From Adiantum capillus-veneris (Eukaryota > Streptophyta > Polypodiopsida > Polypodiales > Pteridaceae): DNA of 64,000 nt. The stretch is taken from assembly GCA_014529385.2 (NCBI GenBank), contig CM043967.1:82947778-83011777 (forward strand), given 5' to 3'. The position numbers and the translations under genes are program-made. Below the pieces are notes generated by a model. It was not told the origin of the DNA. It worked only from the letters and a program-made list of their open reading frames with translations, and did not search any database. Numbering within the stretch: position 1 is the first letter of the stretch; every line of letters begins with the position of its first letter. This document shows positions 33,577 to 46,450 of this stretch, one piece after another.

Positions 33577-33640
<64 letters not shown>
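33577..33640. repeat. (AG)n microsatellite right of outer gypsy
   Basis: 64 bp of AG repeats, the other half of the tract into which the element inserted. Confidence 0.96.
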
Positions 33641-33644
<4 letters not shown>

Positions 33645-34653
33645 CTTCAATGCTTTTTGCATTAATCAGGAAGCCAAAAATTTACATCTATGCACCCAAG
33701 GAAGGGGTGGCTGAATTAGTCTAGTTATAGGGGATGTCCCACTCTTTACAAAAAGGGACCATGTCACCATAATAAAGGGGTTACAAAGGATCATGTCACC
33801 ATTAAAAAAGAAAAGACCTTGTCATCATGATGAAAGGGGTTATACACAGCTTCACATGTTATCAATTTCTTCCTGTAGTGTGTTGCCAAAGTCTTGAGCT
33901 TCTTCGAAATTCTTGGCCAATTCATGTACATCATCACCCATCTCCTGTACCCAATCATGTATCAAATCCATTGTGCCATTGTCAACCAGCCTGTCCTGCT
34001 TCTTTTTAGACATTCTTGAGTATTACTCTAGAGAGTCTCTGAAGATGGAGACTTTATGCCTGTAGATCCTCATTTGTTCAAGCTTGAGGTTGGCATCCTG
34101 CACAGAGCATCCAAAAAACAAAACTTTCAAACTTGGTGTCTGATAGTTAGCAACAAATATGAAAGAATTTTTGAGCTTCCATACAATGCACAAAAATTCT
34201 ACTCTAAATCTATTCTAGAAATCTGATAGAAGGCCAATTGAGTCCCCTAAGAGTAATTGTTTCCAACTTGTTTGGTGACCTAGGGTGTTAACTATAGATA
34301 AAGGGATAGGGAGATTGGTATGACATTTGAGGAACATGTGGGGAATATCTTCTACTACTCTTCTGCACCTGAGGCATCTCCCATCACTCTGATTGGCTTT
34401 CCTGCTTTCTGAACCCTATCCAAAGAGCTTTATGGAGAATGAGCCACAACAGTACAGACTGCTTAGGCTGAATGCTTCTACTCCAGATAGATTGGAGCTT
34501 GAATTTCCACTGCTTCCTGTCTAGTTCAACATTCCATCTTTTGTTGAGAGTGACATGTAGGGGAGGGACCTGTTAGTCATGAAGTCAGGGGGGTTCTTAA
34601 GAGCTGTCCCCCCTTTCCATCTTATGTTTTTGGCAGATGAAGAGACTTCAGCT
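33641..34653 (-). other. Probable 3' region of LINE; no gene recognised
   Basis: Lies downstream of the LINE coding remnants on the minus strand. Short broken frames resemble the LINE C-terminal zinc region only weakly. No poly(A) tail is visible before the microsatellite. Confidence 0.4.
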
Positions 34654-35442
34654 TCAAAATCCATGATATTCTTGGGGGAACTGTTGCATCCTTGCTTCCA
34701 GCAATTGAACCTCCCAAGGTTGCAACTGGCCTGTAATAATAAGTTGCTCTGTGGTTAGCCAAGAGTTATTGGCCTTGCTCCATAAGTCCTCCCAAATTCT
34801 GAACCCTTTGAGATGGACTCTCATGGCTGTTCTGGCCTGTTGATTAGTAATTTTGGGGATTGGTTCCCTGGACCACCAGATGGATTCTTCTTTTCTAATC
34901 CCTTGGTCTCGAATGTGCTCCTGGCTAAACTCCAACAATGGCCTCCCTCTCTCCCATGCTTGCCATACAGTTTTAAGAAGAGCAGATCCTATGGGGGTGA
35001 TCTCTTGAGCTCCAAAGAATACAGTGATCCGAGGGAGCTTGTTCCACAGTCTTTGAACTTTGATGTGGAAGTTCTCCAGGTGTCTGAATAGTAGGCAAGC
35101 CCATTCAGCTTCAGGGTGTTCAAGAGCTCTGATGACAGTCTTGATAGCTAGTTTGTCAGCCCAAGCATTGGTATTTCTCACCCCAAGTCCTCTTGATTTC
35201 TTGGGCAAAATTCATATGTCCCATTTGACATTTGCAACCCCTTTTTTGAAGGGGTCCCCTGCCCACAAAAAGTTCCTGCATATTTTGATAATATCCCTTA
35301 GGTGAGAATCTGGGGGCCTCCAACAACTGAGGAAGTATAGGAGGTAGGCAGTCATAAAATGGTTAATTACCATTACTCTACTAGCAATGTTGCTTTGAAA
35401 ACCTAGCCATCTGTTCAATTTCCCTCTGAATTTTTCTAGCAC
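34654..35442 (-). pseudogene. LINE RT thumb and C-terminal region
   Basis: Frame 35442-35212 shows 'KFRGKLNRWLGFQSNIASR', 'LSCWRPPD' and 'ICRNFLWAGD', the typical segment after plant L1 RT. Frame 35208-34654 continues with 'KSRGLGVRNTNAWADKL', 'WWSREPIPKITN' and 'LWSKANNSWLTTEQLI', corresponding to the region before the zf-RVT domain. One stop or shift lies near 35210. Confidence 0.75.
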
Positions 35443-35489
35443 CTAGTCCTATCTTTGCTTCATTGTGACCCCAAACCCAAAAGGGATGC

Positions 35490-36599
35490 CTAGCAACCTG
35501 AACACTTGACCCTCTGGGATGAATTTTCATCCTTGTTCAACCATCTAGTTAGGGATGGGAGAGATAAAGGCCCTAACTCCTGTTTTTGAATGGTTGACTT
35601 TGAAGCCAGAGGCAAAGCAGAAGATGGCAATTGCTCTCCAAAAGTTCTTGAGTGATCTGTCTTCATTCTTGACCAAGCCATTGGTGTCATTTGCAAATTG
35701 TGACAGGCATTGTTGTTTATTAGAGTTAGGGAGGGTGATAACCTCTATCAATTTTTTCAGCCATCCAGCCTTTGACTAAGCAATTCAGTCCATCCCCTAC
35801 AACTGCAAATAGTAGCGGAGCAAGGGGACACCCTTGTCTGATAGGCTTGTTGAGAGAAAATGCTTCTGACAACATTCCATTGATGGCCACCTTGTCATGA
35901 GCATTTCGAGATAGAGTTTTGACAAAGCTGATGAGGTTGTCCCCAAACCCCATGTGGCTCAGACTGTCCAGGATATAAGACCACTCCAGCCTATCATATG
36001 CCTTGTCATAATCCACTTTGACAAATACAAAGTCTTGATTGGTTTCTTCAGCATGTTCTATTCCTTCCCATAGAGAAATAACTGCCTCCAATATTCTCCT
36101 CCCTTTGATGAATCCTTTTTGTTCTTCATTAATCCATTTGGAGAGGTTAAAGGTGATCCTGTTAGCTATGGCTTTGGCAAAGATTTTATAGCCCGTCGTC
36201 AGCATGGTCAAAGGTCTCCAATTGCTCAGATCCTCCTTCGGTCAACTTTTTAAGGAGGAGCTTGATTACACCAGTATTGATTAGGTTGGGCAGGGCTTTG
36301 AACCTCACTGATTCTTCCCATACTCTGAGCAAGAATGGGGTGAGCACTTCTTTGAAACACTGAAAGAATTTTGAGGGGAGGCCATCTAACTCTGGTGTTT
36401 TGTTTGGTTTTAAGGCTTCAATGGCAACATTGAGGTATGCTATGCTCAATGGGGAGTCAATTAGAGGAAGATCTTCTTGGGGGATGACCTTGCTTTGGTA
36501 CTTCCAAATGGTCTTTCTGCTGGTGATTATCTCTTCAGTCAATATTATTATCAGGCTTGCATAATAACCAGCCCTTGGACAGTAGATATTTCTTCCCAT
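35490..36599 (-). pseudogene. LINE reverse transcriptase, broken frames
   Basis: Blocks in order: 'ALKPNKTPELDGLPSKFF', a YKIFAKAIANR block, 'EEQKGFIKGRRILEAV', 'VKVDYDKAYDRLEWSYIL', 'IRQGCPLAPLLFAVV', then an active-site block FANDTNGLV where intact elements have FADD, and 'FKVNHSKTG'. Frames change near 36190 and 35740. The second catalytic Asp changed to Asn would abolish activity. Confidence 0.85.
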
Positions 36600-36946
36600 A
36601 TCTGTGCCCTGTTAGAGGCAGTCCCACTAGCATAAACAAAAATTAGTTCACAATTGAAGGGGGAAGGGAGAGAAACTGAACACCAAAATTGCTGACTTCT
36701 ATGGGAGGAGACACCATCTGCTATCTGCTTCTTGATTCCTATAGCTGTACCCCTAGACCCTTTTGAGTGGGAAGAGGTGAACCAAATCCACTTAGGGTGG
36801 ACTTCTTTTAGTCTCCTGAGAAGGTCCTCTCCTTCCACTTTAATCTCTTGCAATGCACAAATATCCACAACTTGATCCTTGAGCCAATTGTTTATCTTTT
36901 TTGTTTTAGCGGGGTCAGTAATCCCCTTGATGTTCCAAGAGTATTT
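36551..36946 (-). pseudogene. LINE APE-type endonuclease, N-terminal half
   Basis: The frame entering from about 36930 reads 'WNIKGITDPAK', then 'DICALQEIKVEG' with the catalytic Glu, then 'GSRGTAIGI', the standard start of plant L1 endonuclease. The sequence jumps from 'IWEEISTVQG' to an RT-upstream region, so roughly the second half, including the SDH motif, is deleted. It would nick target DNA in an intact element. Confidence 0.8.
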
Positions 36947-37285
36947 TCATCTGTTGGTTTTTTCCTTTCCCTTGCTCTGCTGGACTCTGGTGGGAGTCTT
37001 AGAAACTGCTTCATGAAATCTTTTGTTTGCCTTCTGGATTTCCATAGGCTCTGGGGGGAGGTTGGCATTTACTTCTTGCAGGGGTGCTTGTGATGCCTGG
37101 TTGAGATCCAGTAATTTGTTCCTGACTTCAATCTGCATGTGGCTTTCTTCATCTCTTGTGATCTCTAGCTTCTCCTCTGGAGTGGCTCCTATATCTTCGC
37201 TCTCGGCTTCTGACTCAGATTCCGGGACATCAGAGCCTATCCAATCTGGGATTTCAGCCAGTAAAGCAAATCTACTTTGGTTCAT
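36947..37285 (-). pseudogene. LINE ORF1-like C-terminal segment
   Basis: A 112-codon frame, acidic at first (SESEAESEDIGATPEEK), then Gln/Asn-rich and basic at the end. It lies just upstream of the endonuclease start on the same strand. No RNA-recognition motif or zinc knuckle is visible, so assignment rests on position. Confidence 0.4.
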
Positions 37286-37460
37286 CTGCTTGGGTCTATT
37301 GGTATCTCTTCTCCTCCCATTCTTGCTGGGGATAGCAGTGGAAGGTGAAGAGGTAGCTTCTGATTTCTAATTGGGAATTTTTTGGGGGTTCCTCCTTGTC
37401 AGAGGTAGGAGTTGGGTTACTGGGGACTGTAATGGAGCTTCAAGATCATTATTCTCTGCT

Positions 37461-37687
37461 TTTTTTCAATACGAAATCGTGCAGAGAGAGGACAACTTTT
37501 CTTCGAGACGATGGATCTTCCTTGCGTCAAGATCATTAATCTCTCTCTCTCTCTCTCTCTCTCTGCGCGCTATTCTCAGCTTTTCTTCAATATGAAATCG
37601 TGCAGAGAGAGGACAACTTTTCTTCAGACAATGGATCTTCCTTGCGTCAAGATCATTAATCTCTCTCTCCGCGCGCACGAGCACGAG

Positions 37688-37732
<45 letters not shown>
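37461..37732. repeat. About 120-bp tandem duplication with CT/GA tracts
   Basis: Two units, with TTCAATA(C/T)GAAATCGTGC at about 37466 and 37587, each contain a GTGCAGAGAGAGGACAAC block and end in ATCATTAATC plus CT repeats. A (GA)n tract follows at 37691-37732. Similar fragments occur near 6890. Confidence 0.8.
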
Positions 37733-37734
<2 letters not shown>

Positions 37735-38278
37735 CACAAAGTCGTGATCTGAAAGAGGAAGGTATGGCAACAACTCGCCGACCATACTAGTGGCTCCGGA
37801 GGTGACCAAGAGGCAAGGCCCGCAGGGATTCCATGAAGCGCTCTGCGGCAGTGCTACTTGGTGGCGGCAGTGAACTTTGAGCTAGATTTTGCCAGTATCT
37901 ATGTCTCTGAGTTTGCTTTCTTTGCTCTCCATAGAGTATCCCATAACTCCATCTTATTGCGATCTGCTACAGAAGGCGCCAAATTCTTCATGTCATCTAA
38001 AGCTTGTGTTGTGTTTCCTATCGTTGAATGCATGGCTAATGCAAAATCAAACTAAGCTAGGACATTTTGCTCCACCAAGTGTGCATTGCCCTCTCGATGA
38101 AGAGCACATAGGGCCCTCTCCTAGATCTCCATGAAGAAGTTGCGCATCTCGCTATCACTTTGGTTGATAACTTCGATACTTGCCTCTGTCGACATGGAGA
38201 TCGTGATAATAGACTCTAAGGGTATGGCTGGATTCTCAACCTCGCTCTCATAATAATTCCCACATTGTGACTTACCTC
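37733..38278. other. Unassigned region
   Basis: Short frames only. On the minus strand 'TQALDDMKNLAPSVADRNK' and 'MELWDTLWRAKKA' are read in one frame between about 38000 and 37880 and look protein-like, but I recognise no family. Confidence 0.4.
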
Positions 38279-38433
38279 AACATCATGAGCTTCTGTGAGG
38301 GAGGGACCGCATACCTAGCTAGGTACGATTGGGGGCAGCGGACCGCCGACTCGGTGGGGGGGCCGGCGTTCCTCTGCCCCCAATCGTACCTAGCTAGGTG
38401 TGTGGTGCCTCTCGAGCAGAAGCTCATGATGTT
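38279..38433. other. Hairpin with two 60-nt arms and GC-rich loop
   Basis: Arms 38279-38338 and 38374-38433 pair without any length offset: outer 17 bp perfect (AACATCATGAGCTTCTG), middle 17 positions with about seven mismatches, inner 26 bp perfect (38313-38338 with 38374-38399). The inner arm contains the palindrome ACCTAGCTAGGT. The 35-nt loop is very GC-rich. No target duplication is evident at the ends. The shape resembles a plant microRNA precursor or a small foldback transposon. I recognise no known mature microRNA in it. Confidence 0.8.
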
Positions 38434-38702
38434 ATGCATTGTATGAAAAACATTGAAAAAGACTCCGTTTTCCTACATGAGAATATTTCTAAATCTTCTT
38501 GTGTCTGCTATGGAGTCATGATCGCTCTGCTCAAAAAATCTAATTGAAAAGAAAACAGATTACCGAAGATAAGTGTTTCTAATTAGAGAAGACAAATTAC
38601 AATCAACAATACACCCTCAACACTAGGGCATGGAAGTTCGAGCATGAAAATTGAGGAGTTCACAGCCACAAGCATCAAATCAAAAAGTAAACCTGGACAT
38701 GA

Positions 38703-38910
38703 TGCGTCAGCGGGTGAGGTGGTTAGCCTAGGTGACTCTCAACCTGGAGTGCAAGGTCATCGATTCAAATCTCGGCGATGCGCCTCTTTTTCTCGTTGGT
38801 CAGGTTTACTATGCCTCGTCTTTTGCGCGGTTGTGTTTAGTGATCCCGCCCCTCAACCCGGACGGTCGATCCCATCACCACCCCTCGCATTAAAGATGGG
38901 TGTCACTTAG
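38703..38910 (+). mobile_element. Candidate tRNA-derived SINE
   Basis: The head carries an A-box-like GGGTGAGGTGGTTAGCC (about 38711) and a B-box-like GATTCAAATC (38762-38771) about 50 bp downstream, the spacing of a tRNA-derived RNA polymerase III promoter. About 140 bp of unrelated body follows, then an AT-rich region. It is not a functional tRNA: the acceptor arms do not pair well. Confidence 0.45.
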
Positions 38911-39807
38911 TGCCAAGGATAATACATACATGAATCATGATAAATAATAATTCATATTCATATTAATTATAAATCATCAAAAAAATCGAATTGAAAAGCA
39001 CATTGGTACAAAAATCGTCATTATAGGCAATGTAGAAAAATATTCTGAAGTCACATAATTCTTTGCTATTTTGTACACACGTATATCTATACATATCTTT
39101 GTTCATTTGCACTCATCTTATTCGTTTGTACACACACATGCAGCATACACATTTCTTTGTTTTAAACAAATCCCTAAATTTTTAATTTCTCTCTACTCTT
39201 CGTTTATAATTTATTTTATCTTTTCTCTCCAACCGTATATCTATTTTATCTTTTCCCTCCCACTCTCCACCTTTAAATACACCCCTCTTATTATGCATAC
39301 AAATGTATACATTTTTCGTTTGAATATCTATTGACCATTTATTACACAATGTGCAAACATATGCATTCGTCTAGATAAATATACATTTCTTTGTTTATTA
39401 TTTCTCACATTAAATGTAGAGATGTAGAATTTGATAGACAACAAAGAGTGAGACTTGTTTTAGTCGCGTTATCGACCAAGTGTCTCACCCATAAAATAGT
39501 TATCTAGGTTGTGTTAACGACCTAGATAACTAGGCCGTGTTAACGACCTAGTACGTATTATACATACACAATAAAACAAACAAAAGTACAACACCATCTA
39601 CTTGCATATACTGTCACTTTTAGAACTTGCAAGTTTTTCCAAAGATTCATCGGTTTCCAAGATCTTGCCAATGTGCCTTTCCTCATTGATGATCTGAAGA
39701 TAGATTGAGTGTGAACTTTAAAGCCAAGGAGACGTATACATGCACATCCAATGAGTTTTGAGGGTATTTTTAAAAATGAGTTTATTCTCACTGTTACAGG
39801 AGCAGGA

Positions 39808-39809
<2 letters not shown>
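38911..39809. other. AT-rich spacer; short 26-bp tandem pair
   Basis: No gene recognised. At 39503-39554 a 26-bp unit containing GTGTTAACGACCTA occurs twice (39511 and 39537) with internal inverted CTAGG/CCTAG symmetry. Confidence 0.5.

Positions 39810-39858
<49 letters not shown>
39810..39858. repeat. (GA)n microsatellite
   Basis: About 49 bp of GA repeats; a (CT)n tract lies at about 40003-40033, so the pair can form a hairpin across the repeat below. Confidence 0.95.
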
Positions 39859-39861
<3 letters not shown>

Positions 39862-39871
39862 TTTTGACATC

Positions 39872-40000
39872 TAACGAGCTCACTTTTGAGTAGCCCTAAA
39901 ATTTAACAGTGTAGCGTCTCTTTTTTGTTATGCTCTCATTTAACGGGCTCACTTTTGAGTAGCCCTAAAATTTCATAATGTAGCGTCTCTTTTTTGTTAT

Positions 40001-40036
<36 letters not shown>

Positions 40037-40122
40037 AACGCACACTAACGTGTGTTGTTAGAGAGAGAGATACAACATAATAAAAAAAAGACGTTACATT
40101 GTAAAATATTAGGCCTACTAAG
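39872..40122. repeat. 69-bp tandem pair plus inverted copy (foldback)
   Basis: Two direct copies (39872-39940 and 39941-40009) share TAGCCCTAAAATTT and GTAGCGTCTCTTTTTTGT. A diverged inverted copy at about 40071-40122 contains the complement (AAAAAAAAGACGTTACATTG, then TATTAGGCCTACT). A CT tract and an 'ACGCACACTAACGTGTGTTG' inverted segment lie between. Confidence 0.65.
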
Positions 40123-40139
40123 TAGGTGTCAGCCTTCAT

Positions 40140-40409
40140 GAAGGCGTAAGAAGAGTAGCATCACCCTATAACTCCTCATCAAGAGACATGGATGATGTAT
40201 TTTTATATCCAAAAGGTTTATTTTCTTTAAATTGATGTCGCTAGTGATGGCTCAATGCGGAGTTGCTACCTGACTATATTGTTGAAAACCCCATGGACAT
40301 TGAGGTTGAAAGAGGACATTGAGGTTGACCCATGGAATCCATGCTGAGAGTATTATGCAAGCAATCAAATATTATTGATATTGACTTGAAACCTTATTAA
40401 TGAACTTCT
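40140..40409. other. Spacer, nothing recognised
   Basis: Short AT-rich sequence before the PLE fragment. Confidence 0.4.
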
Positions 40410-41380
40410 ATTTTAGGAATGTTGCTCGATATTTAATTTACTTGGAAGTTTTCACTCGAGGTTTGGTAGGACTCAGTTTATAGTAGGACTGGATAAAAGC
40501 TCCAACTGCCCCACTTTTATATGCAAAAATTTAGCTTGGAAAGGAGCTCATTCTCGACTAGCTGGGAGGGAATTCACACCGCTAACATATCTCCTTGTGA
40601 GGTTACTGATATAATTTTCACACATCTTTCAAACCTTAGCTACTCTCTTCAGAATACTAAGCTTCCTGTGCTTTTTCCCACCTATGAACTTCATAAGCAT
40701 TCATTTCTCTCTTTAATAAACCTAGATGGTTTAAAAAACCCCACTCCTCTCACCCCTTACACTTCAATGAGGAAAAGCTATCTAAGTATATTTCTTGGAT
40801 TCTTGATAAGTGCACTATTCTCTTCAGAGGACAATGCTTTAGCCAAAGCCTAACCATTCCTATGGGATTCTCCTTTTCTCCCCTTATGTGTAATTTATAT
40901 TTACCCTTCTTTGAGTACAAATGGTTTCTCCAAACCATGGGTGATAAAATCAACTATCATAAACTCTCTCTACTCAAACACACGTATAGGTATATGGAGG
41001 ACATATTAAGCCTCAACAATAAAACTTTTTCAGAGGAAATTAATCTTATTTACCCAAACCGACTTAAGATTGAACCAACTTTTGGCCATGGGTTTCTACA
41101 ACCTCTGGCTTCTTTTCTACTTCAGTACAATTCCTTAATTTCACAATCACAATTCATAACCCCTGTAATGGGGGCTATGATTATCACTTCACTTGGAAAA
41201 GAGACTTATTGAATATCCCTCTTGTTGAATTCATAAAAAAGAACAGTAATCAACCATATAAAGCTCTTAGTACTTGTGTCAGCCTCCTATATTTGATTTT
41301 ATATTCTTCCTCTAACTGCCTCTTAGCATGGGAAGACATCAAGCTGCTTATTCACAAGTTTTGCTTAATGGATTAAAAAA
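40410..41380 (+). pseudogene. Penelope-like reverse transcriptase, core and C-terminal part
   Basis: Reading across several frames the segment gives PLE RT motifs in order: 'VGLDKSSNCPTFICK' (family ADKxxNNxVxVCK); 'KYISWILDKCTILFRGQ'; 'LTIPMGFSFSPLMCNLYL' (family GIPMG..P..A.LFL); 'YRYMEDILSLNN' (active site, family Y-x-D-D); 'INLIYPNRLKIEPTF' (family IYP-EL); 'HFTWKRDLLNIPLVEF' (family YDKRDDFNFPIVNFP). The motif set, especially LSLNN followed by IYP, is characteristic of Penelope-like elements. The first catalytic Asp is Glu and at least two frameshifts occur. No GIY-YIG endonuclease follows. Confidence 0.8.
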
Positions 41381-42887
41381 AAAGTAACTTGATAAGCGTA
41401 ATCATAAAAACTCTCTCAAAATGACTCGCCTAGCAAGGGTTAGATGATGGTTGAAGGCCAATATATGTGTGACAAGGGCTTTGTAACTAGATAGAATTGA
41501 TAGTTTGTATGAATTTGCCTTTTCAACACTTGGAAGGATGCCCACATACTGCATCTATATAAAGCAGTCCAGAACTTCTTTACCTTGCATTTTTGTTGAG
41601 AATCTTATGCAAATATCACTCTCCATGTAATGGAATTTGCCTATTCAATTTGAGAGTAGCGGAATTTAATGAGAGTACTTTCAAGAAATGATTTTGTGAG
41701 CATAGCGGGTAGACATAATTGAAGATAGCAACATAATTATAGCAATTAGTTAACTTGGCATAGACAATACTTTTGCAAGAGAGAGAATTTAGAGAACATG
41801 ACAACAATTGAGGACCGGATTTATGTGGAGCCGGTCCCCCCTCCAATAGGCATTTGTATTACGATTTCTCCCATAAAGAGAGACTTGTTACAATACATTC
41901 TTTGTGTTCCTTGTGACTTAGGTGAAGCAATGAAGATGGAAAGCTTCATGCATCACCAACATAACATAAACTTGAAGAAAGCTTTAACTATCCCAAGCCT
42001 CAGTCCCAAGACCTCAAACACCTTCGAAGGTGGAGAGAGCTAGCAGGGAATGAGGGTAGGGAAGAGGAAGAAGAAACATTTCGTAGGAGAAAGAATTAGT
42101 TCCTCACTTATCATACTCTTGTTGCTAGCATACATAATAACATAGTAATGAAGAAGAAGGAGATGGCAAGCTTAAGCATTGAAGCATGGCTCTTGGTTGG
42201 ATTTGCACTCCATAGCCAAGAGTGTTGGTGTAGGCTCTCAACCTTTACTTGCTTGGAGAGGGAGCTCTTCCACTTTGCATAGCACACAATGAGAGTGCTT
42301 GTGAGTGTGTGTGGGTGAGTATACCCCCTAAGCACCCCCCTAGCTTGCTTGGGTCGACCCCCCCTTGTAGCTCATGCTTGAAGCTCATTGGACCCCTCCA
42401 GGCCTAGCCAATCACAAGCAGAAGCCATTACAAGCAACAGGGATAGCCTTGGGACAAGTGTCCCCCTTTCCCCTTTGAGAGAGAGGACTTGATAAATGCA
42501 AAAACAATTAGATAATTCAAGTAATTTATCATTGGACCCCTTTGAAGCCTAGCCAATAGGCTTCAAGCAACACATGAAGGTAACATGGGTAGGGACCTGA
42601 CATGTGTCCTTGCTGCCTCTTCAAGCTGGGGCTTCCCTTGTGAGTGTGAGTGTGTGTTCTCTCTCTAATCCCTAGGAAAAGGGCTCGCCCCCCCTCTTGT
42701 AGGGATGCTTTTGACTTTAGGAGCTCAAGCACCTTAGTCATCAAGCATGACAAAGCACTTGGACTAGGGGGTATTCCTACAAGCATCTCAGGCAAGCATG
42801 TCAAGGCACCTCAATCACCTTAATCAAGCGGCAAGTCAAGCACCTCAAGCATGGAGTAAGTCAAGCACCTCAAGCACCTTAATCAAG
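41381..42887. other. Spacer, nothing recognised
   Basis: No gene. Two diverged copies of a block beginning GGACCCCT and containing GCCTAGCCAAT occur at about 42390 and 42535, showing an old local duplication. Confidence 0.45.
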
Positions 42888-42987
42888 CACCTCAAGCAGG
42901 ACAAACACCTCAAGCACGACAAGCACCTCAAGCACGACAAACACCTCAAGCACGACAAGCACCTCAAGCAGGATAAACACCTCGAGC
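42888..42987. repeat. 18-bp minisatellite
   Basis: Units starting CACCTCAAGCA(C/G)GA at 42888, 42906, 42924, 42942, 42960 and 42978. Less regular related units extend upstream to about 42800. As 18 is a multiple of three, it stays open in all frames, which gives a spurious repetitive translation. Confidence 0.92.
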
Positions 42988-44261
42988 TTGGGCCGGGTTT
43001 CCACCTCAAGCTCAGCCCTAGCTTACCTAAGGTCAAAGGACTTTTACACACATTATTGGAGGTCTTCAATGAAGCTAACCCTAAGGTCTTATGCTCCATT
43101 GGTTAGCCTTGCTCTTGATAGACCATCTCCCATTTGGGCCCCTTTACTATTGGCCCCGTGTTGAGATAGATCTATAAGCACATATCTATATCTTAACACT
43201 TGTTCCCGTTTATTTTCCCACATTAAGTGATCAATTTAATATGAGAAAATCATTTGGGTTGGTTAGATATTAGATTTTATGACACTCCAAGAGATGATGT
43301 TGGAAGAAAAAATTCACACTTGGCACACATGTCCACAAGCGATCCATTTTGCACACTATGATGCGCCAACAAACTTTCTCTCAATGCACCATACTCATTT
43401 TTTTCTCCCTTATTGAAAGGCTTTGAGCATAGCAAAGGCAGTGAAGGCTTTAAGGATGCACAAGTTATCCACTTCATTTGGAAGGAATCTCTGATGTTCT
43501 CATTGCCTTGCTTCTCTCTCACTTTGGTCTATACTACAACAACAGGTTTCAACGCAGACCTCCCAATACATCCCGAGTTCTTCTCTTGCTTTCTGCCACT
43601 CTGGGTGCATTGGGCCATGCATCGAAATGTCAAGCACTTTCACAATCCCCAGTAACTATACGAGTCATTTACTCCTCCAAAAATAGTTCCTTACTACTAC
43701 CCATTGCTTCAGTCATATTGTACATCATGAGAATGTACTCTATTTTGGAACTTTTACGCATCAGTTCTATAAACGGTTCCAAAATTTGACTCTTTAATTA
43801 CTTCTCTAAAGATTGTTGTAGAGACGCCATAGCAGAACAATGAAAGCGATAGTACCAAAGGCACAAGTAAGGTAAAGAGGACATCTTTCACCATGGGGCC
43901 ACACAATCACTCCCTAATCACTCATAGATCTCAATATGCACATTGATATTTGAACTCTTTCTTGAACTGACAAAGCACATGTAGATGTGATTGCACTCGT
44001 TTTTACTACTACTACCACCCATACTTTGTTGTTTAATAGTAGTAGAGGCCCACTAGCTATTGTAAAGAGGCAGCATGCTACCAAAAAACCCCATAGCCCT
44101 CTCGACCTGGATTTTTTTTTTTCACAACCACCGTTGGCTCACCTTGATTCATGCCACTTCTTGTGGCCATTGGAGTTGAAGAGGAGCATCTAGAGTAGGC
44201 ATCATGAGCCGAAAGGTAAGCAGGGGAGAGAAGGTGAAGAGGCAGGAGATGATGAGGCAAC

Positions 44262-44264
<3 letters not shown>
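42988..44264. other. Spacer; faint PPR-like peptide on minus strand
   Basis: No intact gene. A minus-strand frame at 43522-43277 contains 'SVQNGSLVDMCAKCEFF', reminiscent of the 'LVDMYAKCG' block of plant PPR proteins, but with no second repeat it may be chance. Confidence 0.3.

Positions 44265-44331
<67 letters not shown>
44265..44331. repeat. (GA)n microsatellite
   Basis: About 67 bp of GA repeats shortly before R1 copy 2. Confidence 0.97.
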
Positions 44332-44332
<1 letters not shown>

Positions 44333-44390
44333 AGTTCCACATATCAACAACCCGTGTGCTTCTCTTTGCTTGCCTAAGATCAATGGCCAG

Positions 44391-46450
<2,060 letters not shown>

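Larger units (their letters stand above)
34654..37330 (-). mobile_element. L1-type LINE, truncated and decayed
   Basis: On the minus strand, in order: an ORF1-like tail, an APE-type endonuclease start, RT, RT thumb and a C-terminal region. Frames are broken several times, the second half of the endonuclease is missing, and the RT active site is altered. Non-LTR elements of this kind are common in plant genomes. Confidence 0.85.

Noticed and set aside
36848-37370. Plus-strand frames opposite the LINE
   Set aside because: They are antisense shadows of the LINE endonuclease and ORF1-like segment on the minus strand.
38703-38790. Genuine tRNA gene
   Set aside because: A and B boxes are present but acceptor and anticodon stems do not pair properly.
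42888-42987. CRISPR-like array
   Set aside because: Units are contiguous without unique spacers and the context is a plant retrotransposon-rich region.
42798-43106. 102-codon frame with repeated K-H-L-K-H-D
   Set aside because: It is the 18-bp minisatellite read as protein; the unit is a multiple of three, so every frame stays open.
43277-43522. Possible PPR protein fragment on the minus strand
   Set aside because: Only one motif-like peptide (LVDMCAKC) is seen and no second 35-residue repeat; too weak to call.
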